From the NCBI GenBank assembly GCA_023374025.1, contig SIJG01000176.1, forward strand, positions 33,611 through 97,610: DNA of 64,000 nucleotides, read 5' to 3'. Position 1 is the first letter of the stretch; every line of letters starts with the position of its first letter. This DNA comes from Heterodera schachtii (Eukaryota > Nematoda > Chromadorea > Rhabditida > Heteroderidae). The translations under genes were made by a program, and so were the position numbers. Under the pieces are notes generated by a model, which ran no database searches, had not been told where the DNA came from, and saw nothing but the letters and a program-made list of their open reading frames with translations. Below are positions 48,515-59,303 of the stretch, one piece after another.

Positions 48515-48732
48515 ATTTTTATTAATGCATCTAAATTGAATGCAATTTTAGAATTAGTGACTCTAATTCGAGAGAATATCGAAAAATTGTCTTTCACTAG
48601 CTTTGCGACTCAAATTTTTGTTGAGTCAAACGAAAGGATAAATATTAGTATGTTGCCTTCTTTAACTAATTTTGGGAAATCTCCAAAAAATGTGATCGCT
48701 TCAAAAAATCATTTTTATTGCATTTTTTGTTA
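48515..48732 (+). other. Exon-like open frame
   Basis: After a TTTTTAG acceptor an open frame runs to a stop at 48732 (ILELVTLIRENIEKLSF, then ERINISMLPSL). Codon choice looks more protein-like than the surroundings, but no partner exons or family are recognised. Confidence 0.25.
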
Positions 48733-49020
48733 AAGAATTTTTTTCTATTACAAGAAAAATTCGAAAAATGCTAAAATATTACATTGAAATAAAAATTTTT
48801 TCCAAAAAAGCCAAAAATATTTTTTCCTGACGAATATTGATTTAATGTATGAAACGATTGACTTGTAAAATTCACTTTTTATTAGATTTTTCCCCTTCAT
48901 TTGTCAGTCATTCAAATTTTATCCAAGCAGAAAAATCACAATTATTAATCTCTTTTTGAGCCATTGAAATTATTAAACAAAAAAATACACAACGCGTCCG
49001 TCCCATAATCAATTGCTTCC

Positions 49021-51392
49021 TCAGTTTTGCTGATTGCCAGAGTAAACTGATTGAAGATTGGCCTTCAAAGTGAGGGGCAACATCGACATTGTGCAAGAAT
49101 TGTTTCCATCACCATGCAGCTGTTGCGGCGGATCATCACCTACCAGAGGGATAAAATGGGCGGTTTCCAATTTGTATATTTATTATTAAAGGCCGAATTA
49201 ATATGGACAAAAAGCCCAAAATATTGACAAAATATGGAAAAGATGAAATCGTGATAAAATAAAATTGCCAGAATTGGATAAAATTGGGTCAAAATTTTGG
49301 AAAAATTTTAAACCATTAAATATTCTCCTAATTATTTTCAAACTAAGCTAAAATAATATGTACTTGATTTTATGCCAAAATGTGTAAAAATATATGGAAA
49401 TCCATTCATACGCGGTCCAAAATTAATGTAGCTAAAATCCCATCTCAATCGTTAAAATATACAGGAAACCATTTGGGACGGAACTCCGTGATGACCCCCC
49501 CCCCCCCCCCGCCCCAGTTTGATTGGTTTGTTCCCCTATCACTTCCTTAATTACCCGGCAATGATAATGAGGCGGATGATTGTGGTTGTTGTTGCGGTAA
49601 AAGTTTGCTCATCGTCGTCAAATCGGCTGCACATTTTTGCCCGTTCTGTTGTTGTGGCTGATGAACGTTGTGCTCAGCGACGGTTGGACATTTGCTTTCA
49701 CTCGGACATTTCTTCGCTTTATATCTGTAATTTTGAAACCTATAATAATTTGATTGACAGTCGTTTTAGCACTTTTTGTCTATATTTTGTCACTAGTTTT
49801 CGAATAAATGTTAGTTTATTAATTAAAAATTACAACCCAATTTAAAATAAAAATATTTAACAAGAAATAAGTAAAAAATACTTAAAAAAATAAAAACTAA
49901 ATTAATATTCTAAAAATGAAATGGTTCTTGTGACGATGTTTTAAAGAGAAAGGAAATTGCGATTAAATTTTTCAGGTTAAATATTTCCAATTTAAATCAA
50001 ATATAGAATATTTTTTAAAACAAATTTAAATTGAAAATATTATATTCAAATATGTCTCACCGTATTTTCCTTTGTATCGGTGCCAATTGGATTTCTTGCG
50101 CCATTTTTTCCCGCTCTTCTTCCGGCAAATAGCCATAGCTTTCATTTTCGGACGCATTGTTTAACAACTGAAGACGGTTATCATCCTCCATCACATTGCA
50201 ATGTCTGTAAGCGTGTGTTAAATGAATTATCAGTATGGCTGAGACTTTTATTATTTTAATTTTTTTTTTTGTAACTTATATGCATTTAAGAAAACGAGAT
50301 CAACAAACGCATTCCTGCACTTTAATTTTTTCATTTGAACGTCATTAGTCGGTAATCTATGTGATTTTTGGAAAGCCGATAGACTTTTTAAAAGCTTTAG
50401 AACAATGATACGAAGTTTGTTGGAAAAAAGTTATGATGTTATAAACTTGGCTCAGACGGAATAGGCCAACGGAACTAACCCGCTTCGACATACTTATTTT
50501 ATAATTAAGATTGGAAATTATTTGTAAATCTACAAATATTTTTGTCTAAATTATCAAAAACTCAAATAAACCCCTCGTGTTTCCACACTAATGCCAAAAT
50601 CGTTTGGTTGATAAAGCTGATGAAGATGAAGTTGTTGCTGTTGTTGGCGTTTGTTTGTTCAGTGGATATGGTTGATTCCGGTCTCGTTTCTCCAAAATTT
50701 ACGGGCGTCGTTGCAAAATGGGTCGCCGGCCACTTTTTTGAGTTGTCCATTTGATTTCCGTTGTATTCTATAAAGACTATTTTAAATGCTTTAAGCCTTA
50801 TAACTTTGTATTACTAAATTTTCACGATTTTAAGTATCAATAACGCTACAGTAGTGCTTACCGTATTCTTGGTATCATTCGAAAGCTCTAACATGCTCTA
50901 TTAGCCTTATCAAAAGCGAAAAGTTTTTCAAGGCTGGAAAAAATTTTATTAAGAAAAAAATTGAAAATTTAGACTTTTCGCAATTTTTATGTATAACTTT
51001 TTTGGTAATTGTCTAATCGCGAAGCAATTGCTTCGAAAAAGCTTCTAAACATGTTAAGCTTTCGAATGATAACAATGTTGGATTTGGATGCCAAAGAAAA
51101 AAGTCACGGTTACGAAAACCGTGAATTTCACGGGTTTTTTGGATCAAGGTCAAGGTCACGATTCATGGAGTCAATTCACGTGCACGGTCACTTTTCACGG
51201 GTTTTTTCAGTCACGGCGCACCTCTACTGACCATCCCGGGCAGTGAATTTGGTGGTGGCGATGATAATTCTTCTGCTGTTCGTCCTCCATCTGCTGATCA
51301 ATTCGTGCTATCCAAGTGAAATTTTCCGACTTTGCCGCCAGCTTCCCATTCTTTGACAATTTGCCAGTGTCTTCAACATTTTTGCCAATCTT
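49021..51392 (-). CDS. Unrecognised protein, five in-phase exons, 5' end not found
   Basis: Minus-strand exons 51228-51392, 50703-50767, 50061-50204, 49555-49724 and 49021-49139 join in one frame through four GT-AG introns to a TGA, giving about 220 residues. The first visible exon starts at an acceptor (AACACAG), so at least one upstream exon is missing. The protein has a charged N-terminal part (KNVEDTGKLSKNGKLAAK, RIDQQMEDEQQKNYHRHH), an acidic YLPEEEREKMAQEI segment and a Gln/Ser-rich C-terminal region (HQPQQQNGQ, PQQQPQSSASLSLPG). I recognise no domain. The donor of the first exon is formed at the edge of a MITE end (51226/51227). Phase agreement at four junctions is the main evidence. 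Confidence 0.6.
50620..50754 (+). CDS. Possible 44-residue secreted peptide, antisense
   Basis: MKMKLLLLLAFVCSVDMVDS is a strong signal-peptide-like start, with a short mature part to a TGA. It lies antisense to an intron and exon of the minus-strand gene, so it may be chance: Leu-rich frames arise opposite Gln/Asn-rich DNA. No partner exon is seen. Confidence 0.2.
   Translation: MKMKLLLLLAFVCSVDMVDSGLVSPKFTGVVAKWVAGHFFELSI
50866..51226. mobile_element. Foldback module plus right end of a CACGG-type MITE
   Basis: 50866-51085 is a foldback (TATCATTCGAAAGCTC near the left, its complement near 51060). It is followed by CCGTGAATTTCACGG-type repeats and the terminus GGCGCACCTCTA at 51226. The same terminus in opposite orientation (TAGAGATGCGCCGTGA) is at 52684. 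No left end of this copy was found, so it is truncated or rearranged. Confidence 0.6.
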
Positions 51393-52329
51393 CTGTGTTC
51401 ATTTGTCACTTCTGCACATAAATTGCTCAATGTGAAGTGGTATTGGCTTTAAAAATAGAAATAACATCTAAATTTTTTGTTTAAATTATCGTCCTTTTTT
51501 TGCTAAATTTTTCTTCAGCTTAATGACTCAATACTAGAGTTGAGCGGTAATCGGTAATTGTAAAAAAACCGTATCGGCACTGACCGGTAATGCAAAAACC
51601 GGACCGGTACCGGTACCAACTTTTTCCACCGGTACCGGTACCGGTAAAAACTGGTCATTTTCCAAAAATTTTTGGACAAAATTTTTCAAATTTATTTTTT
51701 TATTCAATTTTCACGCTAGTGCTTTTTTTTTTTAGCATTAGAATTTTTCAGAAGTATATGTATATTCAGGATGACTGCCTTCTTTTTTAAATTCAGGATA
51801 AGGAACACTAAAATTCAGATTTAGATCCTAAAATTAAAATTTTTTGCAAAGCGAGGGGTCAGCGGCCAATTTTACAATTTTGCGAAGGGGTCCGGCCATG
51901 TAAATCCATGGACCTTTTTTTGCTCTCAAACTGCTTTTTTTCGTGGCTCTTTTTCCAAGACTTTTGGGGAAAAAGGGGTCCGGCGGTGCCGATAGGTAAT
52001 GTTCGTGATCAGCGTCACAAATTTTCCTATAAAGGAGTTTTTATTTGAAAAATTTCAGGGGGGAGGTAAAAAAACAGAAAAATACCGTCCTTTTATCTTC
52101 TACTAAGATTTTTCAAAATTGTCGCCTTATGCCAAAATGTTTAAAATTTTGACCAAAATTTAATGCTACGGTGTTCTCCGAACAGTACCGCCCTCAGGAT
52201 TTTATAATATAAATAAGAGAAAATGTAAAAATAAAAAGTAATTAATTATTCGGTGACACCGAAAAATTCAATTTATATTAAACAATATTTAAAAATAACA
52301 ATTTAATCATTTTGCATATCGTTTTAACA

Positions 52330-52415
52330 GATGCCTAGAATGTAAACAAGCATTGTGGTGTTTTCCACCGTCTACGAAATTTATTTGTACCACTGAAAAC
52401 TGCAAAAATAACTGA
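52330..52415 (+). pseudogene. Zinc-ribbon-like exon, copy 2
   Basis: Second copy of the exon at 30107-30193, with the same acceptor and matching upstream 200 bp. It retains the Cys pattern (CLECKQALWCF, FICTTENCKNN) but ends at an in-frame TGA where copy 1 stays open. Confidence 0.45.
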
Positions 52416-52527
52416 AGTAATAAATCTATTAAATAATACTTTATAATATTTAAAAGAGTTGGAATATTTTTTATTAATTTAAAATTCAATAAAAATGGTA
52501 AAGCAATATAAAAAATTATCCCAGCGG

Positions 52528-52582
52528 GGAATTGAACCCAAGCGAGAAATAATGAAAATCATAAGGTTTAGCCACTAGATCA
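52528..52582 (-). repeat. tRNA-derived SINE-like segment, copy 2
   Basis: On the minus strand TGATCTAGTGGCTAAACC and GGTTCAATTCC are A-box- and B-box-like, with CCCGCTGGGA following. No complementary 5' acceptor arm is present. Confidence 0.55.
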
Positions 52583-52680
52583 CATATATGCATGCACATG
52601 AGAATACATGATTAAATGAAATAAATAACTTAATTTTTTCTCAAAAATTTCTCCTTCTTCACCAATTTCCTACTCTTTTC

Positions 52681-52800
52681 TAGAGATGCGCCGTGAATCA
52701 CGGTCACGGTCACGATTACCGTGAATTTCACGGGTTTTTCCACTCACGGTCACGGTCACGATTCACGGTACCAATTCACGGTTATTCCGTGAAAAATTTA
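52681..52800. mobile_element. Left end of CACGG-type MITE
   Basis: CTAGAGATGCGCCGTGAATC is followed by repeated CACGGTCACG and CCGTGAATTTCACGG units. It matches, inverted, the terminus at 51105-51226. The other end of this copy is not recognisable. Confidence 0.55.
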
Positions 52801-52839
52801 CACTGGATAAAATTGAATATTTACTAAAGTGAGGGATGC

Positions 52840-53540
52840 GCACTGTGCCCCCAGACGAACTATGCACCGTTTATCCCGGATGGAATTTAGGAGGGAATGG
52901 GGAAAAGCCAAGGCGCCTTTGACCAAGCCCCGAACCCCCAAACGACTCATTGACTGTTAAAGATGTGTTTATTCATTCGATGTTGGATTTATACGAAGCG
53001 AGAAATCGGAATAATAATTGAAGTCTGTTCCATCATCACTGACTGACTGATCACTGGGGAAAGAGAAAATGCGAAGAGAATGGGCGGAGAGATATTACAA
53101 TGAGAAAAGGAAAAACGTGTGAAATGGATAAATGTGATTGAATTGATAATGGCCAATAAGGAATAATTAAATGAGGGAAATGCGTCGAATAATCCTTACA
53201 ACTCCCACCTTGCCTTAGGATCGTCCCCGATCCTTAAGTGAAAAATGAAGTAAAAATGAATGAATGAATGGGTCCAAACTCTCGGCTTCGCCCTTCGTCT
53301 CTCCAATCCAAACTTCCACGGCCAAGCTGCGCATTACAATAATGAACAGCGGTCCACCTTCATCTCAGATGGATGGCATGGGAAATCGGAGAAAAGCAAC
53401 CAGCAGGGGTCATTCCGGTTTGGGGTCGAGATGTAAAAGCATGATGAGAGAAGAGAAAGAATGGGTCAGAGAAAACGTAAGGAAACCGACGCATTTTAAT
53501 TGATTTTGAATTGGGGGAAAGAAAGGCCATTAACAGTTCG
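52840..53540 (-). mobile_element. Probable LTR-retrotransposon 3' remnant
   Basis: On the minus strand, a coding-like run (GGPLFIIVMRSLAVEVWIGE, then GEAESLDPF) at about 53260-53360 ends near a purine-rich tract (AAGGCAAGGTGGGAG). It is followed by TTGTAAGGATTATTCGACGC, which has the look of an LTR start with AATAAA further on. No second LTR is in the window, so the call is tentative. Confidence 0.35.
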
Positions 53541-53609
53541 AAAATAAAAAGAAATGAATGATAATTTTAAAAGAAATGGAGAAGAGAGAGAGTGAGAAAG
53601 AGAGAGTCA

Positions 53610-56600
53610 AAACAAAAGAAATTGGCAAAACGTGAGGGGAAGGGAATGAAGAAGGAAGGCGTCAATGCGCGGCTGCCGTCCATTACTGAAGTCGTACAGC
53701 TTGGCCTTCACTTCATTCATCTGCGCGCACCAGAAGTTGAGGCTTTGCCACGAGTGCGTTCTCGAGTGCCACCTTGAGGAAAATAAGGTTGATATCTGTT
53801 CTCCGCCCCCCTTGACTCACCGGAGTTGTTGTACCGCACACACACATTTTTACCGTACTTGCTGTAGAAATGCTCTGACCGTACCGCACCGCCGTTGGCT
53901 GAGATCAGCTGTCCGTCCTTGTCGTAATAGTGTCGGGATTGTTGAACTGCTCGAAGTCGAAGTACTCCGGACCGACCACTGTTGTCTCAGTCGTCGCTTG
54001 GTCCAGGTAGCGCCGCCACGTCTCCGTGCGGTTGAGCAGCAGCAAATCGCCGATGATGATCATTCCATGGCGGGTGCGGGAGATGGCGACGTCCACCCGC
54101 GCGGCATCCGCCCAGAACGGCTGCGAGTCAGCTCCACTGTCGAGGACGGAGCATGTTGTGACGACGATGGCAAGTGACGACTCGTGCCCCTGTGTTGCGT
54201 CCGCCGTCGTCACTAAAATGTCGGGAATTTCTTGCTGGGCCACCAACCGTTCGATTTCCAGGGCTTGGGCGGCGTAGAAGCAATACGCAGCGGATGAGTG
54301 TGCCGGGGAAGGCCCGCGCCAAACGCCAAAGGGCTCTCATCGCTGTGTCGGTTTGGCCCGGATTGGCCGATGATGTGGACACTTCGTCGCGTTGCGCAGG
54401 CGTGTTCTGATGGACTAAAATGAGGGGGACTCCCTTTTTCGGCAATTTGAAGGCCCTTTGATCAGTCATCAGTGCCCGTTCCGAGTCGTCGCGTCCAGGA
54501 GTCAGCAGCTCGCCGTACGGTTTGTAAAAACCGGCCTCCGTGCAGCGGACGAGAGCTGAATGTGAGCGAAAACAGACCGACAATGTTGTGACGTCCGTCG
54601 CTTGCGCAACATCCAAGTTTTGGATGACAGTGTCCATGCCGAAGTCCTCACGGATGGCGAGCGGCAGGGAGGGCAAGTGGACGCGAAGCTGGCGGCGATC
54701 ACCGGTGATCAGCACCTTGGTTAAGCAGGGGAGTTGGCTTACCAAGTTGAGGATTTGGACGTATGGCGCCTGTCCGGCCTCGTCGATGATCAGATGTGTC
54801 GTCTCCCCGAACAGTGCCGGCAATTGCTCACAGAAGGACAAGGTGGCGAAGCACAGGCGGCGATTTTTGTGCTCCTGCACAATTTTGGCAACTGCCATTT
54901 CCTGGGCCAGGCGTGGGTTCCGCTCGCAGGCGTCCAGGTACCGCTCCACCTTGACGCGGTCTTGGTCCTTCTGTAGGAGTTCCTGAAAGTCCTGTGCCTC
55001 CACCGCGGTGGCGAGCAGATGAGGGGAAATCCGCTCAACTTCCTTGGCATATCTCAACTTACCTGTACCGGAGAACAAGGCAAGCATCGGCTCCACGTGC
55101 TTTCCGGCGGCCAGGGCATCCTGCATCTCCAGCACCAGCTTGACGACAGCGACGTTCGGCGGGGCCAGCGCCAACACCCGCGCCGTGGGATCCGTGGCTA
55201 GGACCGTGGCCACGATCGACGCCGCGCTGAACGTCTTGCCGGTGCCGGGCCCGGCCTGTTGGAAGACAAGGCGCGGCACCTCGTCGAGCATACACAGCGC
55301 GGTGTCAACCTGCCCCTCTTTCAATTTTGAAAGAGCCCCAACAGTCATTAATGGGTTATTGGCCTTTGGGCTTTCCGGTTTTACCGGTCGGCCCAATAAA
55401 ATCGACATGATCCGGCCCACCTTTCCGTCGTCCGTCGCCAATTTCGAGCAGTCATTGGACCGCAAAGTGAACATCCGTTCCTGCAGTGCTCTGACTGACG
55501 TCTGCGGGATGAGCTCAACGCATCCGTCGAGTTCGCCGCAGCGCATCTGATCGAATTCCTCCTGCGCATTCTGGTCCTTCGCTTCCTGGTAGGAAAGGAT
55601 CACTTTAGCATCGATTGCGTATCCTACACATAATGCCCGTTTGTCGATGCTTAGCACATACCCATGCGCACAAGGCTTTGCCTTGGCTCCGGATTGACTT
55701 TGCAACCACCGCCAAATCGACCTCCCAGATTTTGCACAATTCGGTGAGCTCTTCAATGCTCGGCACCGGCATACGAAAGCCGCGGCCATGACCTTCTCGC
55801 CTAATTTCATCTTTGCCCAGGTCAATTCGGCACTGAAGGGAAACTCATAGCCCATCGGCTCGGGCTCAACGCCAGCAATTACGTTTGCGTGATGAATGAG
55901 CAGTTCATCACCCCTTTTTTACCAAAATCGGAGGGCAAAATTTACGCAAATTGCTGCGAATAAAGCACCGATGGCGGACTGTTGATCGGCAGAAGTTGAA
56001 GACGGACAACGGAGCGGTACCGGATGTCGGTCTCCGTGAATTCTGCCGGGAAATGGCGGCGGTAGGCGCGCATCAAGCAGCTGAGCTCAGGTGCTGAGAC
56101 CAGTGCCACTTTGACTTGTCTATCACGGGCCCTCTGGACGTCGACCAAAATGCCGACCGCACGAGTGGGGAGGCGCTGGCGCAGTCGGCTCACGTCCGTC
56201 GCCGTGGCTTGGTAGTTCAGCCGTCCGGTGACTTCACACAGCCAATCTCCGCGCTCTTCCCATCCTATCTCGCTCTTGGTCCATTCACACTTATGTAGGC
56301 GGAAAATGTCGCCGATTTCGATCGGCTGGGCGTTGTCGAAGAGGCTAAACAGGACAAAAACTAATTCCGGCAAATCCCAGAAAGTTTCATCCGGGCGGCG
56401 ATCACACCATTGCCCCTCACTTGGGCAATCAGATAGGGTTTCCCCTTATCTTCTTTCTTAATCACTTTATTTCCCGCCCTCAGGCTGGGCTTCAATTTCA
56501 AATTGCCAAATCCACCTTCTCCTAGCAGTTCACTTTCACTGCCCTCACTTTCTTCTTCCTCTTCCATTCCACCACTTTTCACCTTTTCTTTACCCATTTC

Positions 56601-56858
56601 ATCCCTTTTCCCTTTTTCTCCACTCATTTCATCCACTTCCATTATTTCCACTTCCTTGGTGCCCTCGGTACTTTCCATTGGCACCGTGTCGGGTTGGACC
56701 GACTTGAGTCCCAGCGGATCACTCCGATCCGCCAGCATCGGCACCAAGAGTGGCTCATTTCCACTCTTTCCACTCACAACCACATTTTTTTCAAGCCCGC
56801 AGGCAAGGGTTTTGGAGACGGATGAGTTGGGGCGATTTGAAGGAATAGGTTTTTGCAT
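53610..56858 (-). CDS. UPF1/DNA2-like SF1 helicase, multiple frame breaks
   Basis: Starting with an ATG at 56858, the minus strand encodes an acidic low-complexity N-terminal region, then a conserved helicase. Motif I is GPGTGKTFSAAS (about 55235-55260), motif II is LIIDEAGQAPY (about 54770-54795), motif III is ITGDRRQL, motif V is TTADATQGHESS (about 54180-54215) and motif VI is AISRTRHGMIIIGD (about 54055-54090). This set defines superfamily 1B RNA/DNA helicases of the UPF1/DNA2/NAM7 type (ATP-driven unwinding). To follow the homologous frame the reader must change frame near 56395, 55900, 55777, 55673, 54285 and 53927. Two of these bracket a short stretch whose alternative frame (IEELTELCKIWEVDLAVVAK) looks coding. 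A GTGAGT donor at 53820 starts a short intron. The whole gene is far richer in GC than its surroundings. It is either a pseudogene or a real gene in a noisy assembly. Confidence 0.7.
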
Positions 56859-56999
56859 CTAAAAAAATGAAAGAATTGAAAAGTTGAAATAAAAATCGAA
56901 AATCAAAAAAATGAAAAATGATTTAAAAACAAAATGAATATGAGGAGCGGAGGAGAAATGGAAATGAAGGCAAGAAATGGCTTTTCTGAAGGATGAGCC

Positions 57000-58160
57000 G
57001 GCCTTAAATAACGACGAGTCCGAGTGGACGATGGGCGGGCGTTACAGCAAAAATGCAATTTATTTTTTAAATGTTACAACAGCGGCGAGCTAGTGGGAAA
57101 AAGGCAAAAACCTTTCCTCCCGAGCGGCAGGGGAGAGTCATCGCCGCAAAAAGCTAATGTCGCGACGGGGGAGAGCAAAAAACGGGAGAGGGACGGGAGA
57201 TGAATTGCTTTCAGAAGGCTGCCATATTTGGCACGGAGAAAAAAATGGAGGGGCAACTGCAAAACTTTGGTCGTATGAAATTAATTAAAAAACGCAGTCA
57301 AAAGCGGGGAAATTGCAATTTTAAGGAAAAGAAAATTCAAACATTAATTTCAATTGAATCGGGTTCAATTGACCACAAATATGCTCGAACTACACAAAAG
57401 GAAATGCCGGCAAGAGTAAAAATTATGCCGCCTATTGTCCAAGCATTTTTCGAAAGAAATGAGGACCAACTTTGAGGGACAATTTTTGGCTTTAGGTGTA
57501 CACAGGTCCAACCCAAAGTTGCATTTCTCTCTTCGGTTGGAAATATTAAATTAGTCGGCTGGCATGGATAGGCACAAAAATGATCACAAATTTCTTTGTC
57601 GACGGAAATCCTTTAGTTTCCTTTTCTTGAGGAGACTCTACAATTTGAACGTTCGAACTGAATATCAACAAAATCATTAGCAATTTCTTGCAAGCAATTC
57701 TTTTGTCCGGCCCGCAGGCATGGGAAAAAATAAATAGATGAAGACTTTTGGGTTTTGGCATTTAAATCTGAATTTTCCGTTGGGTTAAAAAAAGGCAAAA
57801 ATATTTCAGGAATTATTCGGAATGAATTTTGGTCTCTGGAGACTATGATTGCCAAAAATAAGTGGCGTTGTGGAATGGAACATCCGCAAATATACCGGCA
57901 CAAGGATGTTTGCGAAAAGGGACAAAAAGTCAGGGAAAATGTAAAAAAAGGAATTCTTTGGCCTTGAAGAGAAAAAAAGGGGGGAATGGAATTGGTTGTG
58001 CAAAAAGAACGGCGCCTTCCACCAAAATCCCATGGGAAATGAATGGCCACAAAAAGAGAATTGCCTTAAAAACCGAAAAAAAGGAGACAAAAAAAGGACC
58101 AAAGAATGCCAATGAGAACAAAAAGGATAAAGGAGAGGAAAAAAAAGGAAAGAAAAATTA
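57000..58160. other. Unassigned, moderately GC-rich
   Basis: Open frames of 60-145 codons exist on both strands but show Lys-rich or Phe/Pro-rich translations without a family signature or consistent splicing. The purine bias on the plus strand at 57860-58160 explains the Lys-rich frame. I do not call a gene. Confidence 0.4.
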
Positions 58161-58162
58161 AT

Positions 58163-58498
58163 TTATCTACGTTTGGGTGATTGTAGAGAGTCCATGGCGG
58201 TACATAAGTAGCGGTATGACATTATAAATTGCCCATTTTGTGGCCATTGATGATCGTCTTCGTGTTCATCATCGCCAAATATTTTTAAATTTGTCCCGAC
58301 ATAGATCTCCTCAGCCCACCAATCGCGAATTCCATCACTCGAAGTTGGCCATTTATTTGCTGAAGTCTTGGCTCGAAATCCCGTAGTTTGGACCCGAGTG
58401 CCTTCTACTAATTCCATCAAATTAACACTTGAATCGTTTTGGTGGAGGAAGAAACGCTGATTACTTTCTTCCCCATACAAAAAGACATCAATGGCCAT
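58163..58498 (-). CDS. Unrecognised 111-residue protein, probably a C-terminal part
   Basis: An ATG at 58498 opens a compact, charged frame (NLMELVEGTRVQTTGF, then KWPTSSDGIRDWWAEE and DDEHEDDHQWPQNGQF) ending RRstop. Composition and absence of low complexity suggest genuine coding. Just upstream (58560-58680) the same strand holds a degraded version with NLLNWNKQSLLGTRVKT, implying that a repeated domain or duplicated exon was present. No family recognised; no signal peptide. It may be the last exon of a larger gene. Confidence 0.45.
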   Translation of the reverse strand: MAIDVFLYGEESNQRFFLHQNDSSVNLMELVEGTRVQTTGFRAKTSANKWPTSSDGIRDWWAEEIYVGTNLKIFGDDEHEDDHQWPQNGQFIMSYRYLCTAMDSLQSPKRR

Positions 58499-58814
58499 AA
58501 GTTGTTAGATGATTCTATTATGGATCACCTCCCTAATTATTCCACAGCAGCTTGAAGAGACAAATTGATTCACTGATGGTCCCAGTTTTGGAGGAGAAGT
58601 CATTTGCTTCAAATCAATTGTTTTGACCCGAGTTCCTAATAGAGATTGTTTGTTCCAATTCAACAAATTCTAGCATTTATTAAATGGCCAAAAAGTATGT
58701 CTTATAAAAAGGAATTGGATTTATAAGAAAATTTTGCCAAATTTTTCAGTTTCAGACACTCAAAAGCGATGAATAAAAGAGTTCGTTTCTAAATCAATTG
58801 ATTACCCTTTTTAG

Positions 58815-59303
58815 CTCCTTTTTATGGTGGCAATTGCTCTCAATTTGATGCTGCGCACTTACGCCGACGTTTGGATGTGCAAATTCAGTGCCATCATTTC
58901 GCGGCATGAGCCCCGTTTTTGGAGGTCGCTTACCGACTATTTGTTGTGTATGCCGCTCGTTTCGGTGATCAACTCATTTTGAGGGTTGAACAATTTTTGA
59001 ATTTTTCTTTATGCCGAGAAAAAAAAATTTGTCCTGTTCCCTAAAAATTTTCAGTCCAAATTCTCGAAAATTCTCATTTTAAATTACCATAATTCCCGCC
59101 CCTTTCAGCTGAGTCTTTGCGAGTTGAAATTGCGCTTCCGCGAACGGCTGACTCACCACTTTTACGTGCAGTATTTGGACGGGTTCACCTTCTACAAAAT
59201 GGCGAATTTGGACAATCGCATTGCCAATGCGGACCAATTGCTGACACAGGACGTGGACCACTTCTGCGAGGGCATCGTCGAGCTGTACTCCAACCTTTCC
59301 AAG
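58815..59303 (+). pseudogene. Peroxisomal ABC transporter (ABCD/PMP70-like) fragment
   Basis: Two exons, 58815-58979 and 59109-59303, encode part of the transmembrane domain of an ABCD half-transporter: MLRTYADVWMCKFSAII and MPLVSVINSF, then LKLRFRERLT and YYKM-like FYKMANLDNRIANADQLLT, QDVDHFCEGIVELYSNLSK. These closely follow the conserved ABCD3 segment before the cytosolic ATPase. ABCD proteins import fatty acyl-CoA substrates into peroxisomes. The first exon ends TTTTGAGG where a donor TTT|GTGAGG would be expected; one base appears missing. The second exon has a good GTGACT donor, but no following ABCD exon and no nucleotide-binding domain are found. It is either a partial duplicate or an exon set of a gene broken by rearrangement. 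Confidence 0.75.

Larger units (their letters stand above)
51533..52680. mobile_element. Mosaic element, left end of GAGCGGTA-type MITE
   Basis: It starts with TAGAGTTGAGCGGTAATCGG and arrays of CCGGTACC (51538-51650), similar in design to 47568-48471. Downstream lie a reverse GC hairpin (about 51976-51998), a zinc-ribbon-like exon (52330-52415) and a tRNA-like segment (52528-52582). Sequence from 52485 to about 52678 parallels 48160-48330 of the other element. No matching right TIR was found, and the sequence switches to a different MITE type at 52681. Confidence 0.5.

Noticed and set aside
52528..52582. Functional tRNA gene
   Set aside because: A and B boxes are present, but there is no 5' acceptor strand to pair with GCTGGGA.
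53665..54177. 170-codon plus-strand frame
   Set aside because: It is antisense to the C-terminal helicase motifs and GC-driven.
57613..58160. 145-codon minus frame and 99-codon Lys-rich plus frame
   Set aside because: Strand-composition artefacts of a purine-rich segment; no motif or splice support.
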